DNA of 64,000 nt, taken from NCBI GenBank assembly GCA_963843285.1, contig CAWJJO010000023.1, positions 14,487-78,486 on the forward strand, written 5' to 3'. The stretch is from CAZDDB01 sp963843285 (lineage in GTDB: Bacteria; Acidobacteriota; HRBIN11; JAKEFK01). The translations under genes were made by a program, and so were the position numbers. Below, piece by piece: positions 15,622 through 26,000 of this stretch. The notes under the pieces were generated by a model. The model saw only the letters and a list, made by a program, of their open reading frames with translations, had not been told where the DNA came from and searched no databases. Within the stretch, counting starts at the first letter, position 1, and each line of letters begins with the position of its first letter.

Positions 15622-17166
15622 CTACAAACGTTCGAGTTGGACTGTTGCGCCGCGAACAAACTGCCGGGACCAGGGCTGAAGGACGACTTTTTCACCAACC
15701 CAGACATAGTCGGTGCGAGGGCTGCCATTCACTTGCATCGGCCGAATGCGTAAGAATTTCTGCGGGCCTTCGATGCGATCCAGGAAACCGACCAGCGGAG
15801 GCGCCTCGCCTGCAGGCAACCAGTCTACAGGGAGCGACCCCTTATAGGCATGCTGGCCAAATCTCCTTTTTTGCGCAAAGCATTTGCCGGCGCCAATCGT
15901 AACCTTGATCGAATTCTCATACTCCACAGGATATTCGTGCGATAGAAAATGAAAGTTCTGCGATTTCTTTTCATTTTCAGAAAATACAAGTGTGCGAACT
16001 TCATTCCCGCACCGGATCGTCATGCGATCGCCATGTTCCAGGTTCCAATGATGCAAGTCCGATTCTTTCAAATTCAGGACTGCATCCAGAGAGGTCGATA
16101 GGATCACAGCACTTTGGATTGCATTTTTTCCGATTGGCGAAGCAGAACCATTTTGATTCAGATCCGGTGTTTGCCATCTTTCGGGAAGGACAACAACGCG
16201 AACCTTGATCCATGCATCCAGATGCCGTTCGATCACAGGTCTGGCTGCTTTATGTCGTTTGAACTCCAGAATCTCGCGACCCTCCATCTTGTTCCATTGA
16301 CCAAACGCAAATTCTTTGAACAACTGAATCCTTTCTTCAATCTCTTTTTCTCCATAAAACGCAATAAATTCCTCGTATCGAAAATGCCCCAGCAACAGAG
16401 CATCGATTTTCAATCGCTCGGTTTCAATTCGCAACCGGCTTCCGGTAGAAATGCCAAGCTTCCTGGCAGCAGCGCGCTGCAAATTGAGCCAGAAGCCTTC
16501 CCAGTATCCATAGAAATAAAGTTTTCCATCGAAATGATTTTGCTGCACTTCAGAACTGCTGATCCAACTTTTGTCCCGGCGTGGAGCAAACTCCAGAATG
16601 GGGCCCGTGTCCGTGAAGTTTTTCGCGTGTTGAGCAGGTGTGAGCAGAATAAATTCTTCCGGAAGTTTCGTTTTGATGCCTGCTCTGCGCATTTCATCCC
16701 AATCAATCCGGTAAAGAGTGAGGATGTAATCCCCCGGTTTCACTGGAACTGTAGCGCCCGGATCTCCCGGCGGATCGGGGTCGAGCGGCATGGTATTGGG
16801 TGTATCCACTCGTAAGCGTCCCGTAGGTAAAGAGAGACGGGCTGTTTGTGGTTCGTGCCAGCGCGCGATCTGCAATTCTGAAGCGGAAAGAGGCGCGCCA
16901 ATCCCGACTTCCGCCGAAATCGGATCGTCTTGCTCCAATGTATAGGCCACGCATAAAGCTTCCCGCGCGACTACTTCCCGAAATTTCTTGGCCTGCAAAT
17001 TGTTGAAGAAATCGTTATTCAAACGGTGTTCGCGAAGAAGGTCCCGAAGCCTTTCTGTGTTCCCTTCATCGTATAGATATACGACCAGCCCCTCGTTATA
17101 TACGCGAACGGGAACCGCATTTTCTCTGATGACCGGCTTCAGTCTTTTCCCCGGCATACGACTCAC
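15622..17166 (-). CDS. Conserved-looking protein of unknown function, 514 residues
   Basis: I do not recognise the family. The protein has no signal peptide or membrane segment. Visible features are an N-terminal segment VYNEGLVVYLYDEGNTERLR, a proline-rich linker (PLDPDPPGDPGATVPVKPGD) before DYILTLYRIDWDEMR, and charged C-terminal beta-rich sequence (YVWVGEKVVLQPWSRQFV). The start is a GTG at 17166; an ATG at 17157 is equally possible. The long uninterrupted frame and normal composition support it being real. It is alone on its strand, flanked by the AraC regulator and a repeat. Confidence 0.65.
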   Translation of the reverse strand: MSRMPGKRLKPVIRENAVPVRVYNEGLVVYLYDEGNTERLRDLLREHRLNNDFFNNLQAKKFREVVAREALCVAYTLEQDDPISAEVGIGAPLSASELQIARWHEPQTARLSLPTGRLRVDTPNTMPLDPDPPGDPGATVPVKPGDYILTLYRIDWDEMRRAGIKTKLPEEFILLTPAQHAKNFTDTGPILEFAPRRDKSWISSSEVQQNHFDGKLYFYGYWEGFWLNLQRAAARKLGISTGSRLRIETERLKIDALLLGHFRYEEFIAFYGEKEIEERIQLFKEFAFGQWNKMEGREILEFKRHKAARPVIERHLDAWIKVRVVVLPERWQTPDLNQNGSASPIGKNAIQSAVILSTSLDAVLNLKESDLHHWNLEHGDRMTIRCGNEVRTLVFSENEKKSQNFHFLSHEYPVEYENSIKVTIGAGKCFAQKRRFGQHAYKGSLPVDWLPAGEAPPLVGFLDRIEGPQKFLRIRPMQVNGSPRTDYVWVGEKVVLQPWSRQFVRGATVQLERL

Positions 17167-17312
17167 ATTATATGTGAGGTCTTACGACATCCCGCTGGTG
17201 TAAGAAGGGGGATGTGGAGATGGAGGGGATGTGGAGATGAGAGGAGATCGCGGGGATCGCCTAACTCCACATTGAATCATTGCTGACACAATTGGCAGGC
17301 AAGATCCCTGCG

Positions 17313-17358
17313 GCCCATAATGCAGGCGTGGACGCCTGCGCTCCAGGCGCCTGCATTT
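17313..17358. repeat. GCAGGC-family palindromic repeat
   Basis: Perfect hairpin GCAGGCGT-GG-ACGCCTGC followed by a second half-unit CAGGCGCCTGC. Same family as 4447-4497. Confidence 0.75.
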
Positions 17359-17392
17359 CATGATTCGTTAGATTGGGGTACGATAGCCGGCA

Positions 17393-18319
17393 ATGACAAT
17401 CTCCAAACGATCGATTGCATCAGCAGCTATTTATGTTGTCTTGTACGCCCTTTCGATTGCGCGTTTGGCGTCGGCTCCAGGATTCGATACCGGAGAGTCT
17501 CTGGCTGTCTTTCTCATTTTCGGGGTTGGTTTTTCGATCGCTGCCTGGGTTTCAACAATTGGTGTAGAACCGGCACAGATGGAAGTCCGCGCACCGCAAC
17601 GCGAGTTTGTTGCGGTCGTCATCTATCTCGCACTTTTTGCCGTTTTCGTACTGGGATGGGGACTGTCCGCGTTGAAACAGACGTTCACAGTTGAACCACA
17701 ACAATCCATAGCAATCCTCATGTTGAAACTTGCGACGATGGTCGCATTGCCTGCGCTTCTTCTCAAAGCCTTTGGTTATTCCTTTCGAGATCTGTTTCGT
17801 CTACGACCGTTGGGAAAGGCTGGATGGCGCGCCGCCATCATCATGACGATTCTGCTTTTCCTTCTTCAGGCATTGTTTGGTAGAGGCATACCGAATCTAA
17901 AAGCTCTTCAAGCACCCACATCGCTCATTGTGATCATGGCTCCGATTGCTCTCATCTGGTTTGTCGTTGAAGCGGGGCTTACTGAAGAGATTCTGTTCCG
18001 CGTGCTATTACAGACGCGCGCCTCCGCGTGGCTCCGTTCTGAGACGGCGGGCATTGTCATAATGGCCGCGCTTTTCGGTCTGGCCCACGCGCCGGGTTAC
18101 GTGCTCCGCGGACAGCATCTGATGGAAGGCATGCAACAGGCACCGGATATACTCACAGCCGCCGCCTATTCCATTGCAGTTGTCTCGCCGATCGGATTGA
18201 TGTTCGGTGTACTCTGGAAGCGGACTCGGAATTTATGGTTGCTCGTATTTCTTCACGGCTGCACCGATCTGCTCCCGAATCTGCCGAGGTTCATTCAGAC
18301 ATGGAGCGGGAGCTTCTAA
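17393..18319 (+). CDS. CPBP-family intramembrane metalloprotease (Abi/Rce1-like)
   Basis: 308 residues with about eight membrane segments. The three CPBP motifs are present: VEAGLTEEILFRVLL (glutamate pair and arginine), LFGLAHAPGYV (first histidine) and LLVFLHGCTDLLPNLP (last histidine with aspartate). CPBP proteins are glutamate intramembrane proteases related to Rce1; bacterial members cleave membrane proteins or help in bacteriocin immunity, but the substrate here is unknown. The downstream M16 peptidase starts 31 bases after its stop on the same strand, so the two may form an operon of proteases. Confidence 0.85.
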   Translation: MTISKRSIASAAIYVVLYALSIARLASAPGFDTGESLAVFLIFGVGFSIAAWVSTIGVEPAQMEVRAPQREFVAVVIYLALFAVFVLGWGLSALKQTFTVEPQQSIAILMLKLATMVALPALLLKAFGYSFRDLFRLRPLGKAGWRAAIIMTILLFLLQALFGRGIPNLKALQAPTSLIVIMAPIALIWFVVEAGLTEEILFRVLLQTRASAWLRSETAGIVIMAALFGLAHAPGYVLRGQHLMEGMQQAPDILTAAAYSIAVVSPIGLMFGVLWKRTRNLWLLVFLHGCTDLLPNLPRFIQTWSGSF

Positions 18320-18350
18320 TCAGTTAAAAGTGATTCTGAGGTGTGAGTTG

Positions 18351-21140
18351 ATGAAAAGAACAATTTGGATCTTAGGGCATCTCGTGCTTTTGATCATCGC
18401 AATTCTTGCGTCGAGCTATGTTGCAGCAGGTGCCGATCCCCCGCTGCCTGTAAATATAGAGAAGCTACCTGGCCGGGAAGGGATCGAGCACTACAAGCTG
18501 AAGTCGAATGATATGGATCTGTTTCTTGTTCCCAATCATGCGGCGCCGGTTTTTACGTTCATGGTGTTGTTGAAGGTCGGCTCGCGAAATGAGACTACCG
18601 GCAACACCGGAAGCGCGCATCTTCTGGAACATATGTTGTTTAACAAGAGCACTGAAAATTTTGGAAAGGGAAAGCCCCAAACAATTCAGCAGGCGCTCTA
18701 TAATGCCGGGTCGTCTTTCGACAAATCGAACGCGACGACATGGACGGATCGTACGAATTATTACGACACACTTCCTTCCGATCAACTGGAACTCTCGATT
18801 CGAATCGAATCAGACCGGATGCGACATGCGCGAATTCTGGATGAAGAACGGCAAACTGAAATGACGGTAGTCCGGAATGAATACGAACGAAGCGAAAATG
18901 ATCCGAGCAATGCATTGTTGACTGCGATGACGGCGACTGCCATCTGGGCGCATCCGTATCATCATGACACTCTGGGATGGCGCTCCGATATTGAGAATGT
19001 CACCACAGACAAACTTCGCGATCATTACAACACTTACTACTGGCCGAACAATGCCGCTGCGATTCTGGTGGGGGAATACGACCGTGATCAGGCATTGAAG
19101 CTGCTCGATCAATACTTCGGCTCGATGCCGAAATCTTCGAAGCCGATTCCGCAGATCTATACCACCGAACCGCCACAGGAAGGGGAGCGCCGCGTAACAG
19201 TCAAACGCGCGGGCAGCGTCGGTTGGGTCGGGCTGGCGTACAAGAGACCGGGCGCCATGGATCCCGACTTTCCTGTGCTGGATGTAATCTCCGTTTTGAT
19301 GGGAAACGGAGTGACATCCCGTCTGCACCAGGCGCTTGTCGAAAAGAAGCTGGCAGCATCCGCGAATTCATTCAATTGGACGTTTCGCGATCCATATTTA
19401 ATTTTCTTTCTTGCAAACCCCGCAGAGGGCGTAACTCACGAGAAACTCGAAGAGGCAATGATTGCAGAAGTCGAACGACTCAAGACCGCGCCTGTTTCGG
19501 AGGAAGAGCTGAAAACAGCAAAAAGTAAAATTGAGGTGACTGTTGCATCCAGTCGTGATGGCACTTATCAGTATGCATCACAGCTCGGAGAGTGTATCGC
19601 CTCTGCAGATTGGCAATTCTTTTTTGATTATCTCGATCAGGTGAAAGGTGTAACTGCAGAACAGATCAAAAATGCCGCCGTAAAATATTTGAATGAGGAC
19701 AGCCGCACGGTGGGCTGGTTCGTTCCCAAACAATCCACGCAAGCGCCAGAGAAGACTTCACAGGTTCCGATCAGTGAAAAAGGCAAGCATGCATATGGAG
19801 AATGGAGCGCTGCGTCTTCAGAGGAACCGGCAGCATCCGGAACGCCCGGTGCAGGTGTGGGATTTGCCGCGCGCACAAAACATTTGATCTTGTCTTCGGG
19901 AGCCGTATTGGACATTCTGGAAAACCAAATGAGTCCGACCGTTGCCATTCGCGGCTATCTCCATGCGGGAAGTTTTCTGGATCCTGCCGGCAAACCGGGG
20001 CTTGCATCTGTCACCGCGCAAATGCTCGACAAAGGGACTGAGAGTCAATCCAAGCTGGAACTCGCAAGAAAGCTGGAAAGCACCGGCGCCAGTCTTTCCA
20101 TTACAGTTGGCGCTACCGACATCATCATTCAGGGCTATTGTCTATCGAAAGATGCGCCGCTCATTCTGGAAATGTTGAGTGAGATGCTTCGAACGCCCGC
20201 TTTTTCCGAAGAGGAGTTAGGCAAACTGAAGGTCCAGTCGAAGACCGCGCTGTTGGAAGAACAGGATTCAACGTTTACTCAGGGGTATTCAGAACTCACC
20301 CGCAGGATTTTTCCCGCGAATCATCCGTACTACCAGGTGGAAACCGCGAAGCAGATCGAATCTCTCGATTCGATCACAGTGCAGGATATTCGGCAATTCT
20401 GGAAACAAAACTACGGAGCCGCAGGGCTTGTACTGGCCGTAGTTGGCGACGTTCAGACCGATGAGATTGCTCGTCAAATTGATGGATCTTTTTCAGCATG
20501 GAAAGGTGGTCATTCTTTGCAGGACATTCATGCGGAACCCGCGTCGTTAAAGGCGGCTTCAAAGAAGATCATTACCATGAAAGACAAGGCCAACGTGGAT
20601 ATCTTTGCCGGAAATGCCAGCGGGTTGTCTTTGCGGAATCCCGATTATTACTCGGCGCTTCTTGCGAATTCCGTATTAGGAGGCAGCGGTATGGCATCGC
20701 GATTGAGTGTCCGCTTGCGGGATACGGAAGGTTTGACATATGGAATCGTGGCCAGGTTCTGGGGAAGTCCGGTGCTGGATCCACCCTGGGCCGTGTATGT
20801 TGGGGTTGCGCCTCCCAATGTAGAAAAAGCGCTTGGCTCTATTTCGGATGTGATTCGCGATCTGCACGACCGTGGAATTCAGCAATCGGAATTGGAAACG
20901 GAGAAACGCGCGTTCATCGGGCGTTTCAAAGTCGCGATGTCCGATAAATCCGGAATTGCGGATCAGCTCGCCTTAGCGGAAACGCGAGGATTAGGCGTCG
21001 ATTATCTGGACAAATATCCAGATTTGATTGGTAGTGTCACACTCGAATCGGTAAACCAGGCAGTTCGAAAATACATTCCGGTGCAGGATCATATGATCAC
21101 TACTGTTGCGGGAGATGTTCCATCCGGCGACTCGCGGTAG
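18351..21140 (+). CDS. M16-family zinc peptidase (pitrilysin type), two-domain
   Basis: About 929 residues. A signal peptide or anchor (WILGHLVLLIIAILASSYV) is followed by a full catalytic M16 domain with the inverted zinc motif HLLEH at residues 90-94 (GSAHLLEHMLFNKST), and the third ligand in the segment RQTEMTVVRNEYERSEND. The second half (from about residue 510) repeats the fold without a zinc motif (ATQLSI-like VTAQMLDKGTESQS, LEMLSEMLRTPAFS). This is the usual layout of secreted bacterial M16 proteases that degrade peptides in the periplasm. The start ATG at 18351 follows GAGGTGTGAG, a fair ribosome site. Confidence 0.9.
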   Translation: MKRTIWILGHLVLLIIAILASSYVAAGADPPLPVNIEKLPGREGIEHYKLKSNDMDLFLVPNHAAPVFTFMVLLKVGSRNETTGNTGSAHLLEHMLFNKSTENFGKGKPQTIQQALYNAGSSFDKSNATTWTDRTNYYDTLPSDQLELSIRIESDRMRHARILDEERQTEMTVVRNEYERSENDPSNALLTAMTATAIWAHPYHHDTLGWRSDIENVTTDKLRDHYNTYYWPNNAAAILVGEYDRDQALKLLDQYFGSMPKSSKPIPQIYTTEPPQEGERRVTVKRAGSVGWVGLAYKRPGAMDPDFPVLDVISVLMGNGVTSRLHQALVEKKLAASANSFNWTFRDPYLIFFLANPAEGVTHEKLEEAMIAEVERLKTAPVSEEELKTAKSKIEVTVASSRDGTYQYASQLGECIASADWQFFFDYLDQVKGVTAEQIKNAAVKYLNEDSRTVGWFVPKQSTQAPEKTSQVPISEKGKHAYGEWSAASSEEPAASGTPGAGVGFAARTKHLILSSGAVLDILENQMSPTVAIRGYLHAGSFLDPAGKPGLASVTAQMLDKGTESQSKLELARKLESTGASLSITVGATDIIIQGYCLSKDAPLILEMLSEMLRTPAFSEEELGKLKVQSKTALLEEQDSTFTQGYSELTRRIFPANHPYYQVETAKQIESLDSITVQDIRQFWKQNYGAAGLVLAVVGDVQTDEIARQIDGSFSAWKGGHSLQDIHAEPASLKAASKKIITMKDKANVDIFAGNASGLSLRNPDYYSALLANSVLGGSGMASRLSVRLRDTEGLTYGIVARFWGSPVLDPPWAVYVGVAPPNVEKALGSISDVIRDLHDRGIQQSELETEKRAFIGRFKVAMSDKSGIADQLALAETRGLGVDYLDKYPDLIGSVTLESVNQAVRKYIPVQDHMITTVAGDVPSGDSR

Positions 21141-21525
21141 GTGAGGGCGAACTACAAAGACACGAAGGCACCAAGGTGAGGAAGGATCAATTCCCACCCT
21201 AGCTTATTAGAATTCAGATTAGGTGATTCGCCGTCTGTATGCGATTAGCACACTGTGTAGCTTCGTCAAACCCATACCTTAGTGTAATCAGCAATTGATT
21301 TGCGGGAACCATTATTTGCATATATACTAAGACATAGATAGTTTCCGTATTGTTAGGATCAAGCTGGAAGGATACGCCAATAATGTATTGTAGCCCTACT
21401 ACTGTAGGTGCTTTATTCGGATAGTGGATTCAACGTTCACAAAAATGAACGACATCGTTCCTATAGCATCAGTGGTACCGAATATTCCGGAAAAATCATT
21501 CTATCGGTCCTTGAGGTGGTGTTAA
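21141..21525. other. Intergenic region upstream of the metzincin-like gene
   Basis: A decayed dispersed repeat (ACAAAGACACGAAGGCACC) lies at about 21155. On the minus strand an open stretch of about 72 codons without a convincing start runs from about 21429 to a stop at 21214. A small hairpin (CGTTCA-CAAAAA-TGAACG) lies near 21433-21451. A ribosome site (GAGGTGG) precedes the next ATG. Otherwise nothing is recognised. Confidence 0.5.
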
Positions 21526-22941
21526 ATGGCTCACGAGGTGTGTAACGAAATCCAGGAGTGGATTGAGGAACAGATCGAGCAGCCGGTCGAGCGCTGGATC
21601 GATCAACTTCAAAAGAAGTGCGAGGAGCAGGACTGCAACTGGTGGTGCCTGTGTTGCAACAAGTGGCTCTGCTGGCTCGCCTGGGTAATCGTAAAAGTTG
21701 TGGAATGGGTGCTGGTTACTGTCGGCAAGTGGGTCGTGCACACTGTTTGCGAGATCGTCGCCGACATTGTTGATCTTGTGGTTGATGTGGTCGTTGGTCT
21801 ATGGGACATTCTTGCCGGTATTTTCACAGGGAATTGGGCTCGCGTTTGGGATGGTCTGTTGAGATTGGTTGGCGGAGTAGTCGGATTCGTCTTCAGCATC
21901 GGACGTATCGTATTCTTGGGAGATACAATCAGCCATTTCACCAAAGAGGTTAATACGGGGCGGTTGCGTAACTATGTCCGCGGTTTACTTGAAGCGCAGT
22001 ACGGGGGGGAGGAGTTGCAAGCCATCAAAGACGCTCTCGGGCTCGACTATGGCACTTTCGGTTTTCGTATCAGCGCGCGTGCGATCCGCACGGTAGTTCG
22101 TTCCGACTTTCGATTGCGCGGAAGCGACATCCCGGAGCTCATTCGATGGCATGAGGACTCAACGCTGCGGCTGAACATCAAAGAGCTCTGCGGTTATCAA
22201 TATGCGGAGTTCTGGCGACGATTTCGACCGGAAGTCGTAGGGGATACGGGAAGCGTTTCCGAAAGCGACATTGACGAATATATTAGTAGCCGGGGCGCCC
22301 GCGGGCCCACGTTTTCGATTTTCTGCATGGACCAGGATACGCTCAATACGAAAATAGATACGGCATCAGAAAAGGCACGCGCTCTCGGTTTGCTGCTGCG
22401 ATGGCAAAAGGACCGAGTCCTTGTAACGAAACCGGATCACGTCCGCCAGAATGGCTTTGATAAGAATGCTAGTACCTCCCTGGAAACTTTTCTGCACACG
22501 GTGATCGGTCGAAAACTCAAGTCGGCCGATGCAATTGGTGCAAAGAACGATCTGTGCATCGTTCCAACTGTAGGCGTCTTCCGCTACAGTGACAATACGA
22601 ATGGTCTCACACTGAATCTCGAGCAGGGCTCCTGCCCGGGCTTGACGCCGAACTTCGATTCGGGACTGACTTTTATGGACCGTCTCCCCGACTTTGTTTG
22701 GCGTTACGTGCAGGTACATGAAATGGGACATTACTTCGGCCTTTGTCACGTCGATGGTCTCAATCGGGTTATGTACACAGCCGCGGAAAGGGAAAACAAA
22801 TCGTGGTGGGACGGTTGGCTACTTCCCGATTATCTCTATCTGAATGGTGGTCCCTCATTCATTTTCGAGGAAGCGACGAAAGCCTGGGACTACATTGTTG
22901 CAAATTTTTCTAGCGAGTGCTTGCGCGTCCGCGCCGCGTAA
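21526..22941 (+). CDS. Metzincin-like zinc metalloprotease with Trp/Cys-rich hydrophobic N-terminal module
   Basis: 471 residues. The C-terminal part has the extended zinc motif HEMGHYFGLCH (residues 398-408) and a Met-turn candidate VMYTA eight residues later, the pattern of metzincins of the matrixin kind. The N-terminal 130 residues are unusual: charged amphipathic start, then CNWWCLCCNKWLCWLAWVIV and several Val/Trp-rich hydrophobic helices to about residue 130, with no classical signal peptide. The middle (150-390) is unrecognised. A membrane-inserting or injected effector carrying a protease is possible, but only the protease motif is directly supported. Flanked by M16 protease (same strand) and a multihaem protein (convergent). 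Confidence 0.7.
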   Translation: MAHEVCNEIQEWIEEQIEQPVERWIDQLQKKCEEQDCNWWCLCCNKWLCWLAWVIVKVVEWVLVTVGKWVVHTVCEIVADIVDLVVDVVVGLWDILAGIFTGNWARVWDGLLRLVGGVVGFVFSIGRIVFLGDTISHFTKEVNTGRLRNYVRGLLEAQYGGEELQAIKDALGLDYGTFGFRISARAIRTVVRSDFRLRGSDIPELIRWHEDSTLRLNIKELCGYQYAEFWRRFRPEVVGDTGSVSESDIDEYISSRGARGPTFSIFCMDQDTLNTKIDTASEKARALGLLLRWQKDRVLVTKPDHVRQNGFDKNASTSLETFLHTVIGRKLKSADAIGAKNDLCIVPTVGVFRYSDNTNGLTLNLEQGSCPGLTPNFDSGLTFMDRLPDFVWRYVQVHEMGHYFGLCHVDGLNRVMYTAAERENKSWWDGWLLPDYLYLNGGPSFIFEEATKAWDYIVANFSSECLRVRAA

Positions 22942-23092
22942 AAACGTATGCAATCGAAGCGCTGCATCTGAATGTACATCACGCCGCCGGTTCTGGCGGG
23001 TTTGCTTCTTTGGGTTCTGTATCTTCTCTGGCTGCGGGTCCATCTGTAAGCAGCATCTGCGATCCAGTAGTCACATCATTGGCGGCCTTGCC

Positions 23093-26000
23093 CTAGGGTG
23101 GGGCGCCGTTACGGATCCAATCGCGAATGACAAAGGCAGAAAGTTGATCGGTGATCACCAAACCTTGAGTACCTTGTGGCATTGCGACTCCCGGTCCAGG
23201 TGAGGAAAACGCTCCTGGTAAACCCGCGTGGCTGTTGTTGATCTTATGCCAGAGGTACGAAGTGTTTTCGGTATTCGTCCCGAAGGCGATGCGCTTGAAG
23301 CTGGGGAGTTCTGTCGAATTGAAATCGACAATTCGCGCGTACGTGCCGGGTTGTTGGAGGTTGAGCCCTGCCACGTTGAACCCGGATCCAGGCGCAGCGT
23401 TACCGGAGTTATGGCAGCCGACGCAGTTGCCGGAGAACACGGTCGCCACCGGAGTGAACGCGCTCGGTGCTATTGGAGGTACTCCGCCCTGCGTGAACTC
23501 CTGGCCGCAAAGCAGTGAAGGATCGACGCCGGAAGTTCCAACTTTTTGCCAGCCGAATGCATTGATTGTGTCACCGTAGGCTTGCAGTTGGGCGGGCTGA
23601 TTCGGTCCTACGCTTGTCCAAAATAGATCGTGTGTCCGCCGTGCGTGCGGCATTACATGTTCTTTGCACACCCGCAGTTGCACAGTCCCCAGGTTCCCTT
23701 CGAAGCCCACGCCTGCGCTTGCTCCCGGTCGCTCGAACCGCAGAGTAGGTTCTGCATTGGCAACGTGGCAGGTTCGACAGGCGCGCGCAACCACTTTCGT
23801 ATATGTGTTTTGATGGAGCGCGTCCGCGTTCCAGAGTGGCACGAACGTGTTCTGCTGCGGAATGGCGTTGCCTGGATACCACATGTCATAAAGATCGCTA
23901 ATCACGTTGCTCGAAGGATCGGTGGGATCAGGAGGTGGGGCTACCTTTACCATCTGATTGAGGTTTCGGAAGGCGGTTTGCTGGTTTAGTTTATTAAACG
24001 GATTGGCCGCATCGCTGTCGGGCGCGGCATAGCTAAAACTACTAAGGTCAAAAGGCAGGAATTTGGAATTAAGCTTAACGTTGTCGCGGCTGTTGAAGAC
24101 CGGAGTGGGTACGCCGCCGGTCGTACTGGTTGTGCCGGCAGGATTGGGGATCTGCCCGCCGTGGCAAACCATACAGAGTTGCGGTACCGGGCGCTGGCCA
24201 AGACCGTCAAGGTTGGCGTTGTTGACTGGATTACCGGCCTGATTAAAGACAAAGAACTTGACGACGCGATCGGGATCAGTTTTAGTGACTGGAGTACCAT
24301 CGGCCGTATCATCTTCAATCTGTGAGAATTCCATCGCCACAGTCGCGTCGGGCAGTACGAGACCGTTAAACCCATCAACGGCTTTCTGGGCTTTTGTCAC
24401 ATCCGACCCCTGGCCTGGGCCGGTGTAGACAAGAGAGTCATAGTTGGAGACATAGCAGGCTACATTCGCTCCATCTTGCACGCAGTGCATTTCGCGTCCG
24501 AAACCCAGGTCAACCGTATTCGCGTATACGGCCGTCGTTTCAGTTAGTGGCGACTGTGGTACGAAGCCGGTGCCTGTGTGTTGGGGGCAAGTTTCGCCAG
24601 GCTTGATCGGCATGCGGTTCGCTATCTTAAAACAGCTCAGCGTGGGCCGGAGCCCGCGTGGGTCGATCTGGCTTCGGTAGTCCTGGCTCGCCTGTGTGAC
24701 TGCATCGCGCAGTGTCTGGTTGGCGTCGGCTGCGAAGGCCGGATCGATATCACTCAGGTTTACCGCGGCGAACGAGCCGAGTCCATGTAGAAACGCTCCG
24801 GTTAGCGGAGTACTCGGATAGAATTGCAAGCCTAGGTCGCGTAAAACGACTTTTGTTGAGCAGGCGCCACTAGGCACGCCGTTCGTCTCCTGGTAATAAG
24901 GTGGCCCAACGGGTTCATTAGCGAACCCTCCTGATACTGTTGGCCAGGCCGGGTTCTGCGGCGCTCCTGTGTTCACAACGAACACGCCCATGGGCAGGTT
25001 ATTCAGGTTTGGATCGGGATCAGTAGTCCGAATCGGTACAAGTACGATGTTCGTGTCTCTAGGGAGATTCAGAATCGCGGTCTCGCTCGTCCCGCCAACT
25101 ACGCCGGTTTTGAGAATGGTTGCTGGGGCAGCGCCACCGGTTTGCGGGACTGTAATTTCAAGATTGTAATTTGCCGGCATGTTCTGGTTTTGCACTGCGA
25201 GACAGGCCTGATCGGTTTTGATAAGATCCGTATTGTATGCTGTAAAGTGGCTGACATTTGCGACGTACGCCTGAACTCCGTCCACGGTTGAAAGTTGAGC
25301 CTGGCCATCCTCCCGCCAAACGCCCCGTGCTTCGTCGTAGCTCAACAAGGGAATGGTTGCTGGCAATGCCCCCCCGCTTTGAAGTTGCACCTGGTCTACG
25401 GGAAGGATCAGAGTAGCCGTTGTGCCTGATCGAAGATTGTACTTGGTCGCGCCGGCGAAGATTTCGACTGTGCTGGCGCCATAGCTCTGCATCGCTCGCG
25501 TCTGACCGTTCGCCTGAATCACTGTATAATTCCCCGGCATCTGGTCAGGTGTTGCAAGGTCTACCGTGGAGATCTGGGCATCGATTGTTCCAGTCGGGGC
25601 GCGGCCACTTGAGTCGACAAGACTATTCGCCGGGATTTTCACACGAACGCCGGGCCCGCATTCGCCCCTGCGATATTCTCGACGGCCAGGAAGGCCTGGC
25701 AATTTTTGCGCATCCTTTGGTAGAGGCGCGATGTTGCCGTGTCCATCCTGATATTGCGGTAACGCCAGGGCAGGATGCTCCTTCCAATTTAATTGATCGC
25801 TCGGCGCCCCGAAACAATCACGACCAGAACGCTTATGCCGCAGATCAACTGTTTGTGAAGGGTCTATCTTGAACACTTCAGCTCGAGTTAATCGCCACCG
25901 TCCTCCGACTACCGCGTCATAATAAACACTGGAGGCGAATGCATAGCCAGTCTTGCGGATCGTCATCACGAATCGTTTGCGGTCTTGTACTCGCAGCCGA

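Noticed and set aside
15465..15902. 145-codon plus-strand frame after the AraC gene
   Set aside because: It runs antisense to the 3' end of the unknown 514-residue protein, has a Cys/Arg-rich composition typical of shadow frames, and no ribosome site.
18207..18350. N-terminal extension of the M16 peptidase
   Set aside because: It overlaps the CPBP protease gene in another frame; the signal peptide and ribosome site support the ATG at 18351.
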